DNA of 62,000 bases, from the NCBI GenBank assembly GCA_014529385.2, contig CM043964.1:5489997-5551996 (forward strand), written 5' to 3'. How positions within the stretch are numbered: the stretch's first letter is position 1; each line of letters begins with the position of its first letter. Both the position numbers and the translations under genes were made by a program. This document shows, in pieces, positions 24,373 to 35,833 of this stretch. Below the pieces are notes generated by a model, which was not told where the DNA came from, made no database searches, and was given only the letters and a program-made list of their open reading frames with translations. This stretch comes from Adiantum capillus-veneris (lineage: Eukaryota; Streptophyta; Polypodiopsida; Polypodiales; Pteridaceae).

Positions 24373-24849
24373 TTATGTTCGCTTGCCAATCTTTGAAATC
24401 GGTGTCAAGTATTGTATCTTGACTTGTCGGTGGTTTGCTGACTCATTGTTTTGATTGATATCTGTTGTTGTCATTCCTAGCCAAATTGGATAATTTGCAT
24501 CACAAGTTTGCACAAGTAAAACCTCACCCTTTGCCACATCAAGAGTTGGGTTGAGATCCTCAAAATTTTTGTTGTGCATTGGACCACAATCGTGGCCCTC
24601 ATTTACATCAAGTCCCGCATCTAGACTACCTTCCAATGGAAGGTCAAGAGGATGATCTTGCTCGCATGTATTCCCTGGACAAAATTCATCAAAGATAGTG
24701 TCTTTACTTGCACCAAGGGCTTGCATAGCTTGCAAAAGATTCTCCCAATTATATACGAGGACAGGGTTGACCCACCCAGCATACTCACTTTTGTCTCCTT
24801 TCCCTGGCCATTTCTCTTCCATAACTCTATACCACTTTCCAATCAACAT
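24373..24849 (-). CDS. Unrecognised 158-residue ORF, possibly transposon-derived
   Basis: Starts at ATG 24,849 and ends at 24,373, open throughout. The product is acidic in the middle (PLDLPLEGSLDAGLDVNEGH) and has an N-terminal Trp-rich segment (GKWYRVMEEKWPGKG). Near the C-terminus, GEVLLVQTCDANYPIWLG followed about 20 residues later by a beta-like VKIQYLTP phrase resembles the short C-terminal modules of some plant transposon proteins (a 'vLV... PfWLGk ... V.W..P' pattern), but I cannot name a family. An in-frame stop lies eight codons upstream of the ATG, so the start is real or the exon begins nearby. No polyadenylation or splice evidence was found. It may be a fragment of a larger decayed gene. 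Confidence 0.4.
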   Translation of the reverse strand: MLIGKWYRVMEEKWPGKGDKSEYAGWVNPVLVYNWENLLQAMQALGASKDTIFDEFCPGNTCEQDHPLDLPLEGSLDAGLDVNEGHDCGPMHNKNFEDLNPTLDVAKGEVLLVQTCDANYPIWLGMTTTDINQNNESANHRQVKIQYLTPISKIGKRT

Positions 24850-24984
24850 TTCAAAGGTATACTTTGTACTACATCAAAGGTATGCCATCACTCATATAGA
24901 GCCTAAATTGCAATGTCTTTGGTCGAATGATCTACTAAGATATGAAATGTCAAGCTATCTAATGCAAAATCTATTTTAGAATAT

Positions 24985-25620
24985 TTGACATGGAGATCAA
25001 ACTTCTAGGTAGATATAGGGATGGATCTCAAGCTGTTGGGAGGAAAAGGCATGGGGCTTGGGCTTCAAGGTAGATTAAGGCATGGAGCTTGACTGAGGTT
25101 CTTGACTGAGGTTCTAGGTAGATATAGACATGGAGCTCAAACCTAAGTTTGAGTTTCTAGGTAGGTAAAGGCATGGATCTCGAATGTAAGATACCATTTA
25201 GACTGTATAGAACATCTAGTTGGTAAGGTCATTTTGTAGATGTGTGAGCATGCTATTTGCCTAAAACAATAAGGAAATTTTTTGGACCCACCCTCTCAAT
25301 AGGCAGCCTGCACCCCTCGGATGACCTCCTCGTTCATGCACGTTGTAGCAAGAAATGCGAAGAAAGCTCTAACTCCTAACCCGAATGTCTAGTAACCTAT
25401 ACTATAACTAGAATCTTGCAAGCTATTTGTTGCATACTGCCAAGCAAATTTGAGTATTTAGTGTCACTTCGAAAATGTGAACAAACTCAAGCAATGAAGA
25501 CACATGGCGAGTCTCACCTTTTTGTGTAGTGCACCTAAGTTCGAGCTCCTAGGTAGATATTGAGATGAGCTCGAACTTAAGTTTGAACTACTAGAGATAA
25601 AGGCATGGATCTCTCACTTA
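24985..25620. repeat. Diverged short repeats related to the palindromic satellite
   Basis: Several copies of a phrase like AGGTAGATATAGGCATGGAGC are joined to palindrome-like cores. Examples are CTCAAACCTAAGTTTGAG near 25,140, AAGTTCGAGCTCCTAGGTAG near 25,530 and GAGCTCGAACTTAAGTTTGA near 25,570. The core is the same AACTTAAGTT palindrome that dominates 27,180-29,480, but the spacers differ and are shorter. The array is interrupted by unrelated sequence at about 25,210-25,510. Confidence 0.6.
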
Positions 25621-25695
25621 ACTTCTAACTACGAGAGAAGGAAAAGAAAAAGAAGATTGTTTTAACGCAGTAGGAAACTGTCCCAAGAGACCTAT

Positions 25696-25729
<34 letters not shown>

Positions 25730-27179
25730 GCATAGAGCCGATGAGGACTCTCAATTGGGTGAGAAAGGCCATCAAATAGGATCAATGCGATGTCATGATT
25801 GTCCTGCTGCTCTGACTCCTGCACGATGCCCACAAGCTCCACAATTAAGTACCAAAGCACACGTGATCACAACGGAACACTCCTCCAGATTCGACTGCCC
25901 TCCCTCTGAACGCGTAGGCAAAGATGCAGTATCAACTCCCCTTTATGCTACGCTAATGATCGTGACGTGGATGACAGTAGCAGTGGTGGAGCAGCTCCTC
26001 CTCGGCGCTTCCTGCATCCATATGAGGTTGGTCCTTTACATACTTCCACAAGGATCTTGGCCTTCACCTCCAAACCAGTTTTTTCATTGGCACAGTCCTG
26101 TCATAAACGTGCTTCAAGTGTAAGAAAATATCCTTTGCAACTTCATGCTTCGGATACAGCTTCTCGAGTACAGCTTCGACAAGGGCCAGCGGCTAAAACC
26201 CGAATTGGGGCATTGTTCAAGTGAGAGCGAGGGTATGCATGTCGACTATTTTCCTGCATCAGTGGTCCAGACTACCTGCCGCCGCAAGCTTTGCCGACTG
26301 CAGCTGAAAGGGGTGAGTATATCATGATTTTCTCTAAGCAAAGCAAGCAAACCAAGAACTGATCTTCTAGCTTGAACGTCTGTGAGGGATTCTAAGGCAC
26401 ACACAGAGAAGGATGAGATTCCTGCGCATGGAGAGATGCGAGCCATGGATCGACGAACAACATGTCCATTTCCCTGCCGTCTTCTTTGACGTAAGACGTT
26501 AGGTTTGAGTTTCAAGTTAAATCTTTTTACATAATTATAGCTTTTGTTAGTGCACTTTTGCCAGCCTTACAATATGACCTCTTCTTTTGCATTTAATTTA
26601 ATGTTGCAGTGCTAGAAATAAACTTTTTTGAAAACTTGGGGGGAAACTTACATAAGAGAAATTTAAGAGGGATTTTGACTATATTCAAAGGCTTTTAAAC
26701 TAGATTTCTCTAAAATTTTCAAGTTTTGTAAGCTTTCTTCGACATTAAAATACCCTTCTTCTTCTTGAAATTCTTCCACTTTCAAATTTGAAATTTATTT
26801 AAACTTTGTAGGTGGGATTACACTAACCACAAGTTTTTTTCGAGCACTCATTAGTTGTTTAGGTACGTAAAGAAGTCTCACACTTGGCCTCAGCCTTGGA
26901 ACATGGTAGTTGGACCTTTACCTCAAGTTTGAGGTGAAGTCAAGTTGAACCTCAACCTCAACCTTGAGTTGAAGCTAAAGCATGCATTCGTTGGGACTTG
27001 GACCACAACCTCAACCGTGAACTTGAGTTGGAGGAACTAGAACTGGACTTTAAGGCTGTCATGGATAAAGATGTCTACCAAAATATAGCCTACAAGACTA
27101 CAAGTACAATTTATAGTCTTGCAAGTCTACTCGTTCGCAAGACTAGTCACATGGTGGGAAATAGAACTAAAAACAAGAC
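25621..27179. other. No gene recognised; CA microsatellite
   Basis: A (CA)n tract lies at about 25,695-25,728. The 25,750-26,500 part is more GC-rich and open for 122 codons on the plus strand, but no domain, repeat pattern or splice logic supports a gene. The 26,890-26,990 part has short inverted phrases of the 'cctcaagtttgagg' kind. Confidence 0.4.
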
Positions 27180-29480
27180 TAGTCTCATGACATCCATGAG
27201 GATACCAAGGGCATGAAATAACATTTTTAGGCTCGAACTTAAGTTTGAGCCTTTACTCCATATGCTAGTGTAGCACTAGCTCATATAGGGTGCAAAGCTA
27301 AACTTATCACATCTTTGTGGCTACCAATTGCAAGAGGCTCGAACTTAAGTTTGAGCCTTGCCTACCTATGCTAATGTATCACTACCATGCATAGCTAGCC
27401 CAGTGACATCCTGGAGGTTACTACCAAGGGCTTAGAGAATAATCTTCAGGCTCAAACTCATGTTCGAGCCTCGCATGCATATGCTAGTGTAGCACTAACA
27501 TGAAAAGCTAGCCTCATGATATCCTTGTGGCTAACAATAGAACTAGGTTGGAACTTAAGCTCCAAGATTTCCTACATATGCCACTGTAGCACTACCATAA
27601 AAGGCCAACCTCATACATCCTTGTGGCTACCAAGGGCACATAGTAACACCTTTAGGATCAAACTTAAGTTTGAGCTTCATCAATATATGGTAATGTAACA
27701 CTAGGATGCAAGGCTTGCCTTATGACATCCTCATGGTTACCAAGGGCATAGAGTAACACCTTTGATCTTGAAATTAAGTTTGAGACTCAATTGTGTACGC
27801 TAGTGTAGCAAAAGGGTGAAAGGCTAGCCTCATAATATTATTATGGCTACCAAGTCCAAGAGGCTCGAGCCTCGCTTGCATATGCTAGTATAGCACTATC
27901 ATGCCACGCTAGCTTTATGACATCCTTCTGGCTACTAAGGGCATGGAACAACACCTTTAGGCTCGAACACCTTTAGGCTCAAACTTAAGTTCGAGCCTCA
28001 AGTGCATATGCTATTGTAGCCTCGCTTGAATATGCTACTATAGCACTAGGGTGCTAGACTAGTGTCATGCCATCCATGAGAATACCAAGGGCGTAGAATA
28101 ACACCTTTAGTCTTGAACTTGAGTTTGATACTCAACTACATATGCTTGTGTAGCACTAGCTCATATAGGGTGCAAATCTAGCATTATGACATTCTTGTGG
28201 CTACCAATGGCAAGAGGCTGGAACTTAAGTTTGAGCCTCACCTACTTATGCTAATGTAGGACTACCATGCATGGCTAGACTCATGACATCCTTGAGGATA
28301 CTATCAAGGGCATAGACCAACACCTTTACGCTCAAACTTAAGTTTGAGCCTTGCCTGCATATGCTAGTGTGGCACTAACTTGCAAGGCTAGCCTCACATG
28401 TGACATCCTTGTGGCTAACAATCACAAGAGGCTCAAATTTAAGTTTGAGGCTTGCCTACATATGCTATTGTAACACTACCATGAAGGGCCAACCTGATAA
28501 CATCCTTGTGGCTACCAAGGGCAAAGAATAACACCTTTAGCATCAAACTTAAGTTTGAGCCTCATCGGTTTATGATAATGTAACACTAGGATGCAACACT
28601 AACCTCATGACATCCTTGTGGCTACCGAGTGCATAGAATAACACCTTTAAGCTCGAACTTAAGTTTGAGCCTCAATTGTGTATGCTAGTGTAGCACAAGC
28701 ATGCAAAGCTAGCCTCATGATATCCTTATGGCTACCAAGGCCAAGAGGCTCGAACCTCGCCTGCATATGCTAGTAAAACAATGTCATGCAAGGCTAGATC
28801 ATTTATGGAATCCTTTTCACTACTAAGGGCATAGAAAAACACCTATAGGTTTGAAATTAAGTTCGATCCTCAAGTGCATATGCTAGTGTAGGGTCGCTTA
28901 AATATGCTACTGTAGCAATAGGGTGAAAGACTAGTCTCTTGACATCCATGAGGATACCAAGGACATAGAATAACACCTTTAGGCTCGAACCTAAGTTCGA
29001 GCCTCAACTGCACATGCTAGTGTAGCAATAGCTCATATAGGGTGCAAAGCTAGCCTTATGACATGCTTGTGGCTACCAATGGAAAGAGGCTCGAACTTAA
29101 GTTTGAGCCTCACCTACCTATGCTGATGTAGCACTACCATGCATGGCTTTTAGACTTATGACATCCGTGAGGCTATTACCAAGGGTACATAATAATACCT
29201 TTAGGATCAAACTTGAGTTTAAGCCTCGTCTGCATATGCAATGTGAGGCACTAATGAGCAAGTCTAGCCTAATGACATCCTTGTGGTTAATAATGGCAAG
29301 AGGCTCAAACTTAAGTTCAAAGCTTGCCTACATATGCTAGTGTAGCACTACTATGAAAGGCCAACCTTATGAAATCCTTGTGGCTACCAAGGGAAAAAAA
29401 CTAAAACCTTTAGGCTCAAACTTAAGTTTGAGCCTCATCAATATATGGTAATGTAACACTAGGATGCAAGGTTAGCTCCA
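27180..29480. repeat. Palindrome-centred tandem array, unit about 105-113 bp, about 21 copies
   Basis: Each unit carries a palindromic core, best copies AGGCTCAAACTT immediately followed by its own reverse complement, then a phrase like GCATATGCTAGTGTAGCAC, a CATGCAAGGCTAGCCTCATG-like segment, GACATCCTTGTGGCTACCAA and a link to the next core (GGGCATAGAATAACACCTTT). Cores lie near 27,230, 27,336, 27,449, 27,652, 28,218, 28,329, 28,650, 29,087 and 29,411, among others. Two cores are collapsed to GGCTCGAGCC or GGCTCGAACC (27,866 and 28,746). The monomers are diverged. Frames across the array are not genes. Confidence 0.92.
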
Positions 29481-30179
29481 AGCTTGTGAGAAGGGAGGAA
29501 TACACCAACAATTCTTGGCTTTGTGATGCAAATCCAACCAAGAGCCAAGCTTCAATGCATGCTCATCTCCTCTACCATGCTAATTACTAAGCTATGCTAA
29601 GCTTTTATGAGTGATTATGTGAGGAGATATACTTATTTCTCATAAGAATACTTCTTCTTCCTCTCAATCTACTCTCATACCCCGCTAGCTCTCACCATCT
29701 TCGACGGTGTGTGAGGTCTTGGATCTGAGACCGTGAGGGAATTGATGTTGTGTTTTATAAGTGTGAGCATGTTGCTTGAAGCTTCCATCTTCATTTCACC
29801 AACAAGTTATTGAATCAACACAAATTATTGTATTGTATAATGTCTCCCTTGATGGGGGGAACCTATAATACAAAGCCTTTTGAAGGGGGGACCGATCCAT
29901 GTAAATCCGGTCCTCAACTGTTGTCAATAGCTTAATTTCTCTCTCTTTTGAAGTATTGTTCATGCCTATCTAACTAAGTGTTATGTTTTTGGTTGCTCTC
30001 TCCATCCAAGCACTCTTGCTATGCTCATTAGGAATCTATTATAATGAAATACTCACTATATTTATGCTATTTTCTGCTACACACAAGTTACTAGGCCATT
30101 AAATGTTACATGACCTCACAAGAGGTTGTATTGTATGGACTACAATTGCCTATTTAGGTAGAGGAGCTTTTAGACATTG
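29481..30179. other. No gene recognised
   Basis: Sequence between the satellite array and the LINE relic. The pyrimidine-rich part at 29,640-29,700 and the phrase around 29,820-29,910 look like retroelement leader or terminal sequence, but no second copy is present. Confidence 0.4.
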
Positions 30180-31435
30180 AGTTTTCTAATGACTCAGGCA
30201 TGTTTTTGGAGGGCCGAAATGCCACCTTGTACACGTGTGAATAGTCTCTTGAGTTGTTCTATTGTGCATCAGGAGCACGGATCAATTGGAAAAAGACAAT
30301 GGCTTTCCGGGTTGTTGGTGCTCCCATGCCCAATTAGTCTCTTGGAGAGGGCTTTAGGTGTCCCACTAGGGACACTAGTAGGATACTTGGGCTGTCAGGT
30401 TGGTTTGGATCAGTCACACCAGAGCAGCAGATTGCTCCTCTCCTCCTTTTTATCGGAAGGAAATTGCTACATTGGGGCTTAGCATATCTTTCTCTTGCTA
30501 GCAAGGTTGTGATGCCAACAAGATGCTATTGGCTAGTATGTGGTACATCATATCTTGTTGGATTTCCTCGAACTCTTGTATTAGCATGTTAGAGAGGCTG
30601 GTCATGAAATTTTTGTGGACAGGGTGAGACACACAGTCAGCTCGAGCCAAAGTCTCCTGGCAGGCCATCACTTTACCTTGTTCTTAGGGAGGGTTGGGGA
30701 GCATAGACCTAGCACAAAAGAGTAGCTCCCTCCTTAGAAAGCTTATGGTCAGAGGACTTCTTCCAGGGGAGGAACCCTAGAAGGAGCTGTTACTTTACTG
30801 GATTCGGGCCACGGTCCCACAGACAGGCAGTCCATGGATCCCTTTCACCTGCTAGATTTTAAAAGAGATAAGCAGAGTAGGCCTGAGCAGGAGATGGAAT
30901 CATTGCTTTGTCGAGATCCTACATCAGTCTTGGGAGAAGTTTTCGGGTGGCCTTGCGCAACAACAACCCACATGCATTGAGGAGTGTTTTGGTTGGTAAC
31001 AAACCGTTGTGTGGCCTGAGGGGGGTACATAACATGTGCTAGGATATTGTAGAGGATATACCTGCAAAGTGGCACACCCGTATGGAGCCGACAGCTCCTT
31101 GCTAGATGGGGGCTTTCACACGGCTGGAGGTTCTCATCTGAGTTAGGGCTTGCTCAAACACAGGATCTTGCGTGTTCTTTGACGTTCGGAGAGAGGGCCG
31201 CCTCCACAAAGTCACTATCAAGGCGCCAGAGGTGGTTGAGTATTGCTTTCAGCGGATCAGAGTTGTGGACATGAGTGGGAGAACTTGTGCCATAGACCCC
31301 GACCCGATAGATCTTGAGTCAAGACACTGGCAGCTTTGGACTTGGGAAAACCGTCCTTTGGTGTGAGTGTAGTGGGACCTAAGGGAGTGGTTTTGGCAAG
31401 ATCCCTTTACTCCAGTCAATCACCTAGGGACCCCT

Positions 31436-31444
31436 TTCTTTCAA
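31436..31444. repeat. 9-bp target-site duplication of the MITE, left copy
   Basis: TTCTTTCAA. The right copy TTCTTTTAA is at 31,910-31,918, with one mismatch. Nine bases is the length typical of Mutator-like elements. Confidence 0.7.
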
Positions 31445-31909
31445 GGGAAAATTACCAAAATACCCCTCTAATTTGTGGAAATTCCTAAAATACCCCTCAA
31501 ATTTCAAAAATTCCCAAAATACCCTTGTATCTATTTTAGCTAGATTGTTCACGATTTCCTAATCTTTATTCTTTTTTTACAATGTATATCCGTTTTTTAA
31601 GTGCTTAGCATGTAATTTGTCACAAATTACCTCCAAAAAAAGACAATTATGTCTAAAAATAATGAAGCAATTCATCTTCAAAGCCTACATAACCAGCTCA
31701 AATTCTAGTTTTAGTATCTTGTATTCATAGACAATCAGTCTTCTTATGAAAAGCTACAATTTTTTTAATTTTTGGATAAATTTACTATCACAACCAGGGG
31801 TATTTTGGGAATTTTTGACAAAATATGAGGGGTATATTGGGAATTTTTGAAATTTGAAGTGTATTTTGGGAATTTCCACAAATTAGAGGGGTATTTTGGT
31901 AATTTTTCC
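31445..31909. mobile_element. MULE-type MITE, 465 bp, inserted in the LINE relic
   Basis: The ends form long inverted repeats of over 80 bp. The left end starts GGGAAAATTACCAAAATACC, and the right end, read in reverse complement, starts GGAAAAATTACCAAAATACC; both continue with CCTCTAATTTGTGGAAATTCC. Within each arm a phrase like CCAAAATACCCCTC is repeated with about 33-bp spacing. There is no coding capacity. The long inverted repeats and the 9-bp duplication point to the Mutator superfamily; the family itself is not known to me. Confidence 0.85.
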
Positions 31910-32173
31910 TTCTTTTAATATAGAGCTCGGCTAGGTCGCCACATACTAAAAGCACGGAGAGAGACTCGACTTGTTTGGTGCAGTGTCTCGCTAGCAAGAG
32001 GAGGGTCTCACGTTCAATTTCTTGGCAAGATTCTAGAAGTGCTTACGGGGAAGCAGACAATCGAGATGTGTCACCATGTTCCAATGGTTAGTTGAACATC
32101 GAGTTGTTGTAGTAGAAAGTTGGCTGGTTTACAGCGGCCTCTAGGCAATATATGCCGCCTGTGTGACCACCCT

Positions 32174-32582
32174 CTTAAGACTCAGCATCACTGTCGGTGG
32201 AACTTCCCCATGGCATAGCATGTTTGGCTTTGGATTCTTTCGATGATGCCTACACTTTCCACAACCAATCAATACACTTGGGGTGTTTTCGCTTGGTCCA
32301 CACCCACATGAGAGCACTTCATTTTGAGATGGCTTCTAACAGCAGGATGATTGTGATACAAGAGGGCTAACATACACTTAAGACTGAGCATCAATGTTTG
32401 TGGAACTTCCCCAATGGCACATCGGGTTTGGCTTTGGATTCTTCCGATGATGCCTGCACTTTCCACAACCATCCATACACTTGGGGTGTTGTCGGTTGGT
32501 CCACACCTACGAGAGAGCACTTCATTTTGAGATGGATTCTGACAGTAGGATGATTGTGATACAAGAGGGCTAACATACACTT
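32174..32582. repeat. Tandem duplication, two copies of about 203 bp
   Basis: Copy 1 (32,174-32,376) and copy 2 (32,377-32,582) both run from CTTAAGACTCAGCATCA-like to GGGCTAACATACACTT. It duplicates the distal zf-RVT region of the LINE relic. The copies differ by scattered substitutions, so the duplication is not recent. Confidence 0.88.
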
Positions 32583-35500
32583 TAGCCGCAGAGCTAGTTC
32601 CTCAATAGTGGAGCAAAGCTAGAGAGTCGTGATGGGAGCTCATTTGCAGTCTAACACTGCAGTTCATCTAGCGAGCCAGTTGCTTCCACATCTTCGAGGT
32701 TCTTCCCATCCCATGGACGGAGATTGTTCACGACATTTGGTTGGAGCTGATCCATAACCTCAGGGCTAGTTTGAGAGACTTCAAAAGTAGCTTTGACCGC
32801 ATGCGGGAGCACCAAGAGTCCTTCTTGCGACTTTGGCGCCCAATGCCATTCTTCACCATGGTTCATGGTGCACCAAGATGGCAGTGCCGTCCACTGATTT
32901 AGCCAGCATTGTACATGTTTTGTCTTTTCATTGGGAGAGTCTCCCACACATGCTGATGTAGCCCTCTTTTACAAAAGGATAGTTTGTAGCCCATTGTGCT
33001 ATTTTCCTTAACACTAGCTTGGTACCAAAATAGAACACTTTTAATGTCCTTTTTTAACAAATTTAGATTAAATGCTATGTGCATCACACAATGTATTTAA
33101 GAAAACCCTCTTGATATGATTAAATATGTTAGTTAGAGGGAATTTTAAAAATATAACTTTGCATTTTAGAAGCTATCATGATCAAGAACTATACTCATCA
33201 AGTGGACCCTCGTAAGGCGTAAGACTATGATTGATCATTTGAAAAGATTGACTTTATAAGCTCAAAAAAATGAAGAGACCTCGTACAAAATTTTACATGG
33301 CTTTTCCTCAATTGCGTTGTAGATAATTGCAAGTTTCATGTGCAAAAGAATTTACTTGAGAGTGTATAAAATAATGGAAAATTCTACATGTTTGAGATGG
33401 CCATTTAAAGCATGTCATTGTATACAAAAAAAAATTATTTTTGATGCATTTGTGAGTTTTAGATAGTGCATTGCTTACTCTCTCCATTCAAGACTCAAGG
33501 TGGCAAGTAGAAGCGCTTTGGTAAGCAACAATTATTGGATCATTTCAAATATTCAAAAATGTGAATGAGAAAACATGGATATTTTAATTCGAGTCATAAG
33601 CATTGAAAACCTCAACTAACTTCAAAATTTTCACTTAAATCAAATGAATGTGTCCAAGTACGTGGTACAGACACAATCGGGGCATCTAAAACCTTGGTTT
33701 CAATGTTATGTGGAGGACTCAAGATTTTCAAGAGTTTTTGCACAATAAAAAAATCAAGATAAAGTTCAAGCAATAAGATTTAACCGTCTTCGGGAGCCAA
33801 AAAAATACGTAGTTTCTTGGCTTCAATATATAAAGCCATTTGTACTTATCAAACTACACTAGAATAGTTCCAATTCCATGAGAGGGAAGCCAAAATTATG
33901 CTCTTATTCAATACGTGCTCAAGTATAAAATTATCTCTATAACTTGCAAGTGACTTGGAAACTAGTCCTTAAAGGGTATTCCATTGTTTTGTAACACTAA
34001 GTACTAACATTTCGATTTTACAAACATAAAAAAAGCTATCTATACAAAATATAAGAATTTTATGATTTTTTTTGGCAAAACAGCTTAGAACTTACCATAA
34101 TCCTCTCTATGGGACGAAAAAGGGTTGTGTAAGGATCTAAAAAGGGGCAACCTGAAAAAGACCATGGATATCTGACCAAATCTATTTAACATGGGTACTC
34201 ATTGAATAGATCTCATCAAGCGCTACCCATGGACCATTTGAGCACTAAATTTAGAGTTTGTATGAAAAAGTTATGGCTAAAATAATACAAAATATTCCAA
34301 AAGCAAGTGAAGGAGATCTTGACACATGTACAAAAGTGCCGTACTTTTTTGGAAATGTGGCTCCTCCTTGACCCTTAGATCAAGAATAGAGAAACCCTAA
34401 ATTCATCGAAATTGGCCCTAATGAGATGCGAGACCAAAACTATCGTTGGAAAGCTGGGAGGATGTGTTGGTCCTACCACACCTCTGATTAGGATGATGAG
34501 GTGAATGGGGGGTGCGGGGTGCACAAAAGAAGCCTCCTCCCAAGTGAGACTGTACTCAAAAACGATAGGGGAGCGTAATCATCACTCAAAGAAGGCCAGT
34601 GCCACTTTCCAAGATCCTAGTCCAACTAAACAAGGGGCTTGCCCTGCCAAATCCATAGTCTCCAGAGTAGAACCGCCCCTACACTGAAAACAGGGTCAAA
34701 CACATGATCTCCTCGGAGAGAGCCAACCACTCATAGGCTGCCAATGGACAGTCAGCCTCTGATCAGGTGAAACCTCATCGTGAAAGTCCAATCTGATGTG
34801 ACATCCATGATCGCTAGTCTCGACGATGTCAAAGACTAAGAGTCCCCTGCTAAGCGACAATCGGGTCTCCAAAAAAGGGTCGAAGACTCGAAGTATGCCC
34901 ACCTTCCTTGATGGTAAGGTAAAGTAGTCTGCCCCTCGATCAAGGCATGCCAATCTGGTGGAATGGCCTCGTCAACCTCTCATACGGGCAATAATCCCTC
35001 TGTTGGCAAGAGTGCGACGTAAGTGTTTAAGGACTTCGCTCGGATCTAGTACTCCGCACAAACACAAAAATTTACCATGTGTGCATGGAGCTAATATGTG
35101 TGTAGATGCTCAAGAATTGTGGGAATGAGTGTCACAATTAAGAGTCAACACCTTAGTTTGGAGAGGACTGTGAGCAGGGATAGCACATGACTAAAAATGT
35201 GGGAAAAGCAAGCTATAATGTGATCAAAAACTCGACACTCAAGTAGAATTTGATACTCATTACTTTCTGAACTTGCTTAAGGCTAAAGTGCACAATTGAT
35301 GAGACTCCTCGCTTGCACCCCTATGCCTCAATAGAAATAATCCATAAACCAAACAAGATAGATAATATCGCATACACACCACTAAGGATCAAAAGAGTTT
35401 CCCAATATCAATTGCTCACAACTCTAGCAGAGCTTTCACAATTTGGAATCAATTTAATTTCAGCATATACCTTGAAGAATCCAGGAAGTCACCTATGAAG

Positions 35501-35680
35501 AGAAGTGCCAGTTATAGACTAATGGTGGCCATGCACAGAAGAGAATATAACTATCAACCCCATGTGTAAAATTGATTGAATACCATGTCATCCCCACTAT
35601 CATCATTAGTGCTCGTTAGTGGGTGTGGAAATGAGTACCAATATATGCTCCCAACAAGCACACGCACGCACATATCAACA
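32583..35680. other. No gene recognised
   Basis: About 3 kb without a convincing frame. The 34,430-35,050 part is more GC-rich and carries frames on both strands, but no domain. It is possibly old retroelement sequence. Confidence 0.45.
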
Positions 35681-35688
35681 CAAAAGTT

Positions 35689-35797
35689 CTGTGACCTTCC
35701 TTCAGTTTGTCTTTTTTATACAACTGTTTACATGCCCAAACAATAGACCTCCCTTGAGATCAATGTGACCTTCCTTCAGTTTGTCTTTTTTATACAA
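35689..35797. repeat. Duplicated 34-bp phrase, 75 bp apart
   Basis: The phrase starting TGTGACCTTCCTTCAGTTTG and ending TTTTTTATACAA occurs at about 35,689 and again at about 35,764. It lies just downstream of the ankyrin gene's stop codon, in its likely 3' untranslated region. Confidence 0.85.
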
Positions 35798-35833
35798 TTC
35801 TTCACAATAGGCTCCCTGCAACTTATTGCCAAG

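Larger units (their letters stand above)
30180..32330 (+). pseudogene. LINE ORF2 relic: end of reverse transcriptase and zf-RVT zinc domain
   Basis: Translating the plus strand across stops gives the LINE RT thumb region in order: ASGARINWKKTMAF, a LGLSGW..TPEQQIAPLLL block, LAYLSLASKVVMPTRCYW, ARAKVSWQAITLP, GGLGSIDLAQ and KLMVRGLLPGEEP (to about 30,790). After a spacer and the MITE at 31,445-31,909, the zf-RVT zinc domain reads GNICRLCDHPLKTQHH then HVWLWILS and YTWGVFAWSTP (about 32,125-32,320). The polymerase catalytic core (YxDD) is absent, so the copy is 5' truncated, as LINE copies usually are. Many stops (for example in 30,230-30,620) show it is long dead. Confidence 0.8.

Noticed and set aside
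25755-26224. Overlapping plus-strand frames of 122 and 85 codons in a GC-richer patch
   Set aside because: No domain, no codon pattern and no splice logic; two overlapping frames are equally open, suggesting composition only.
27180-29480. CRISPR-like array (palindromic repeats with regular spacing)
   Set aside because: The sequences between palindromes are themselves repeated, the setting is a plant genome, and no cas-like gene is present. It is a satellite.
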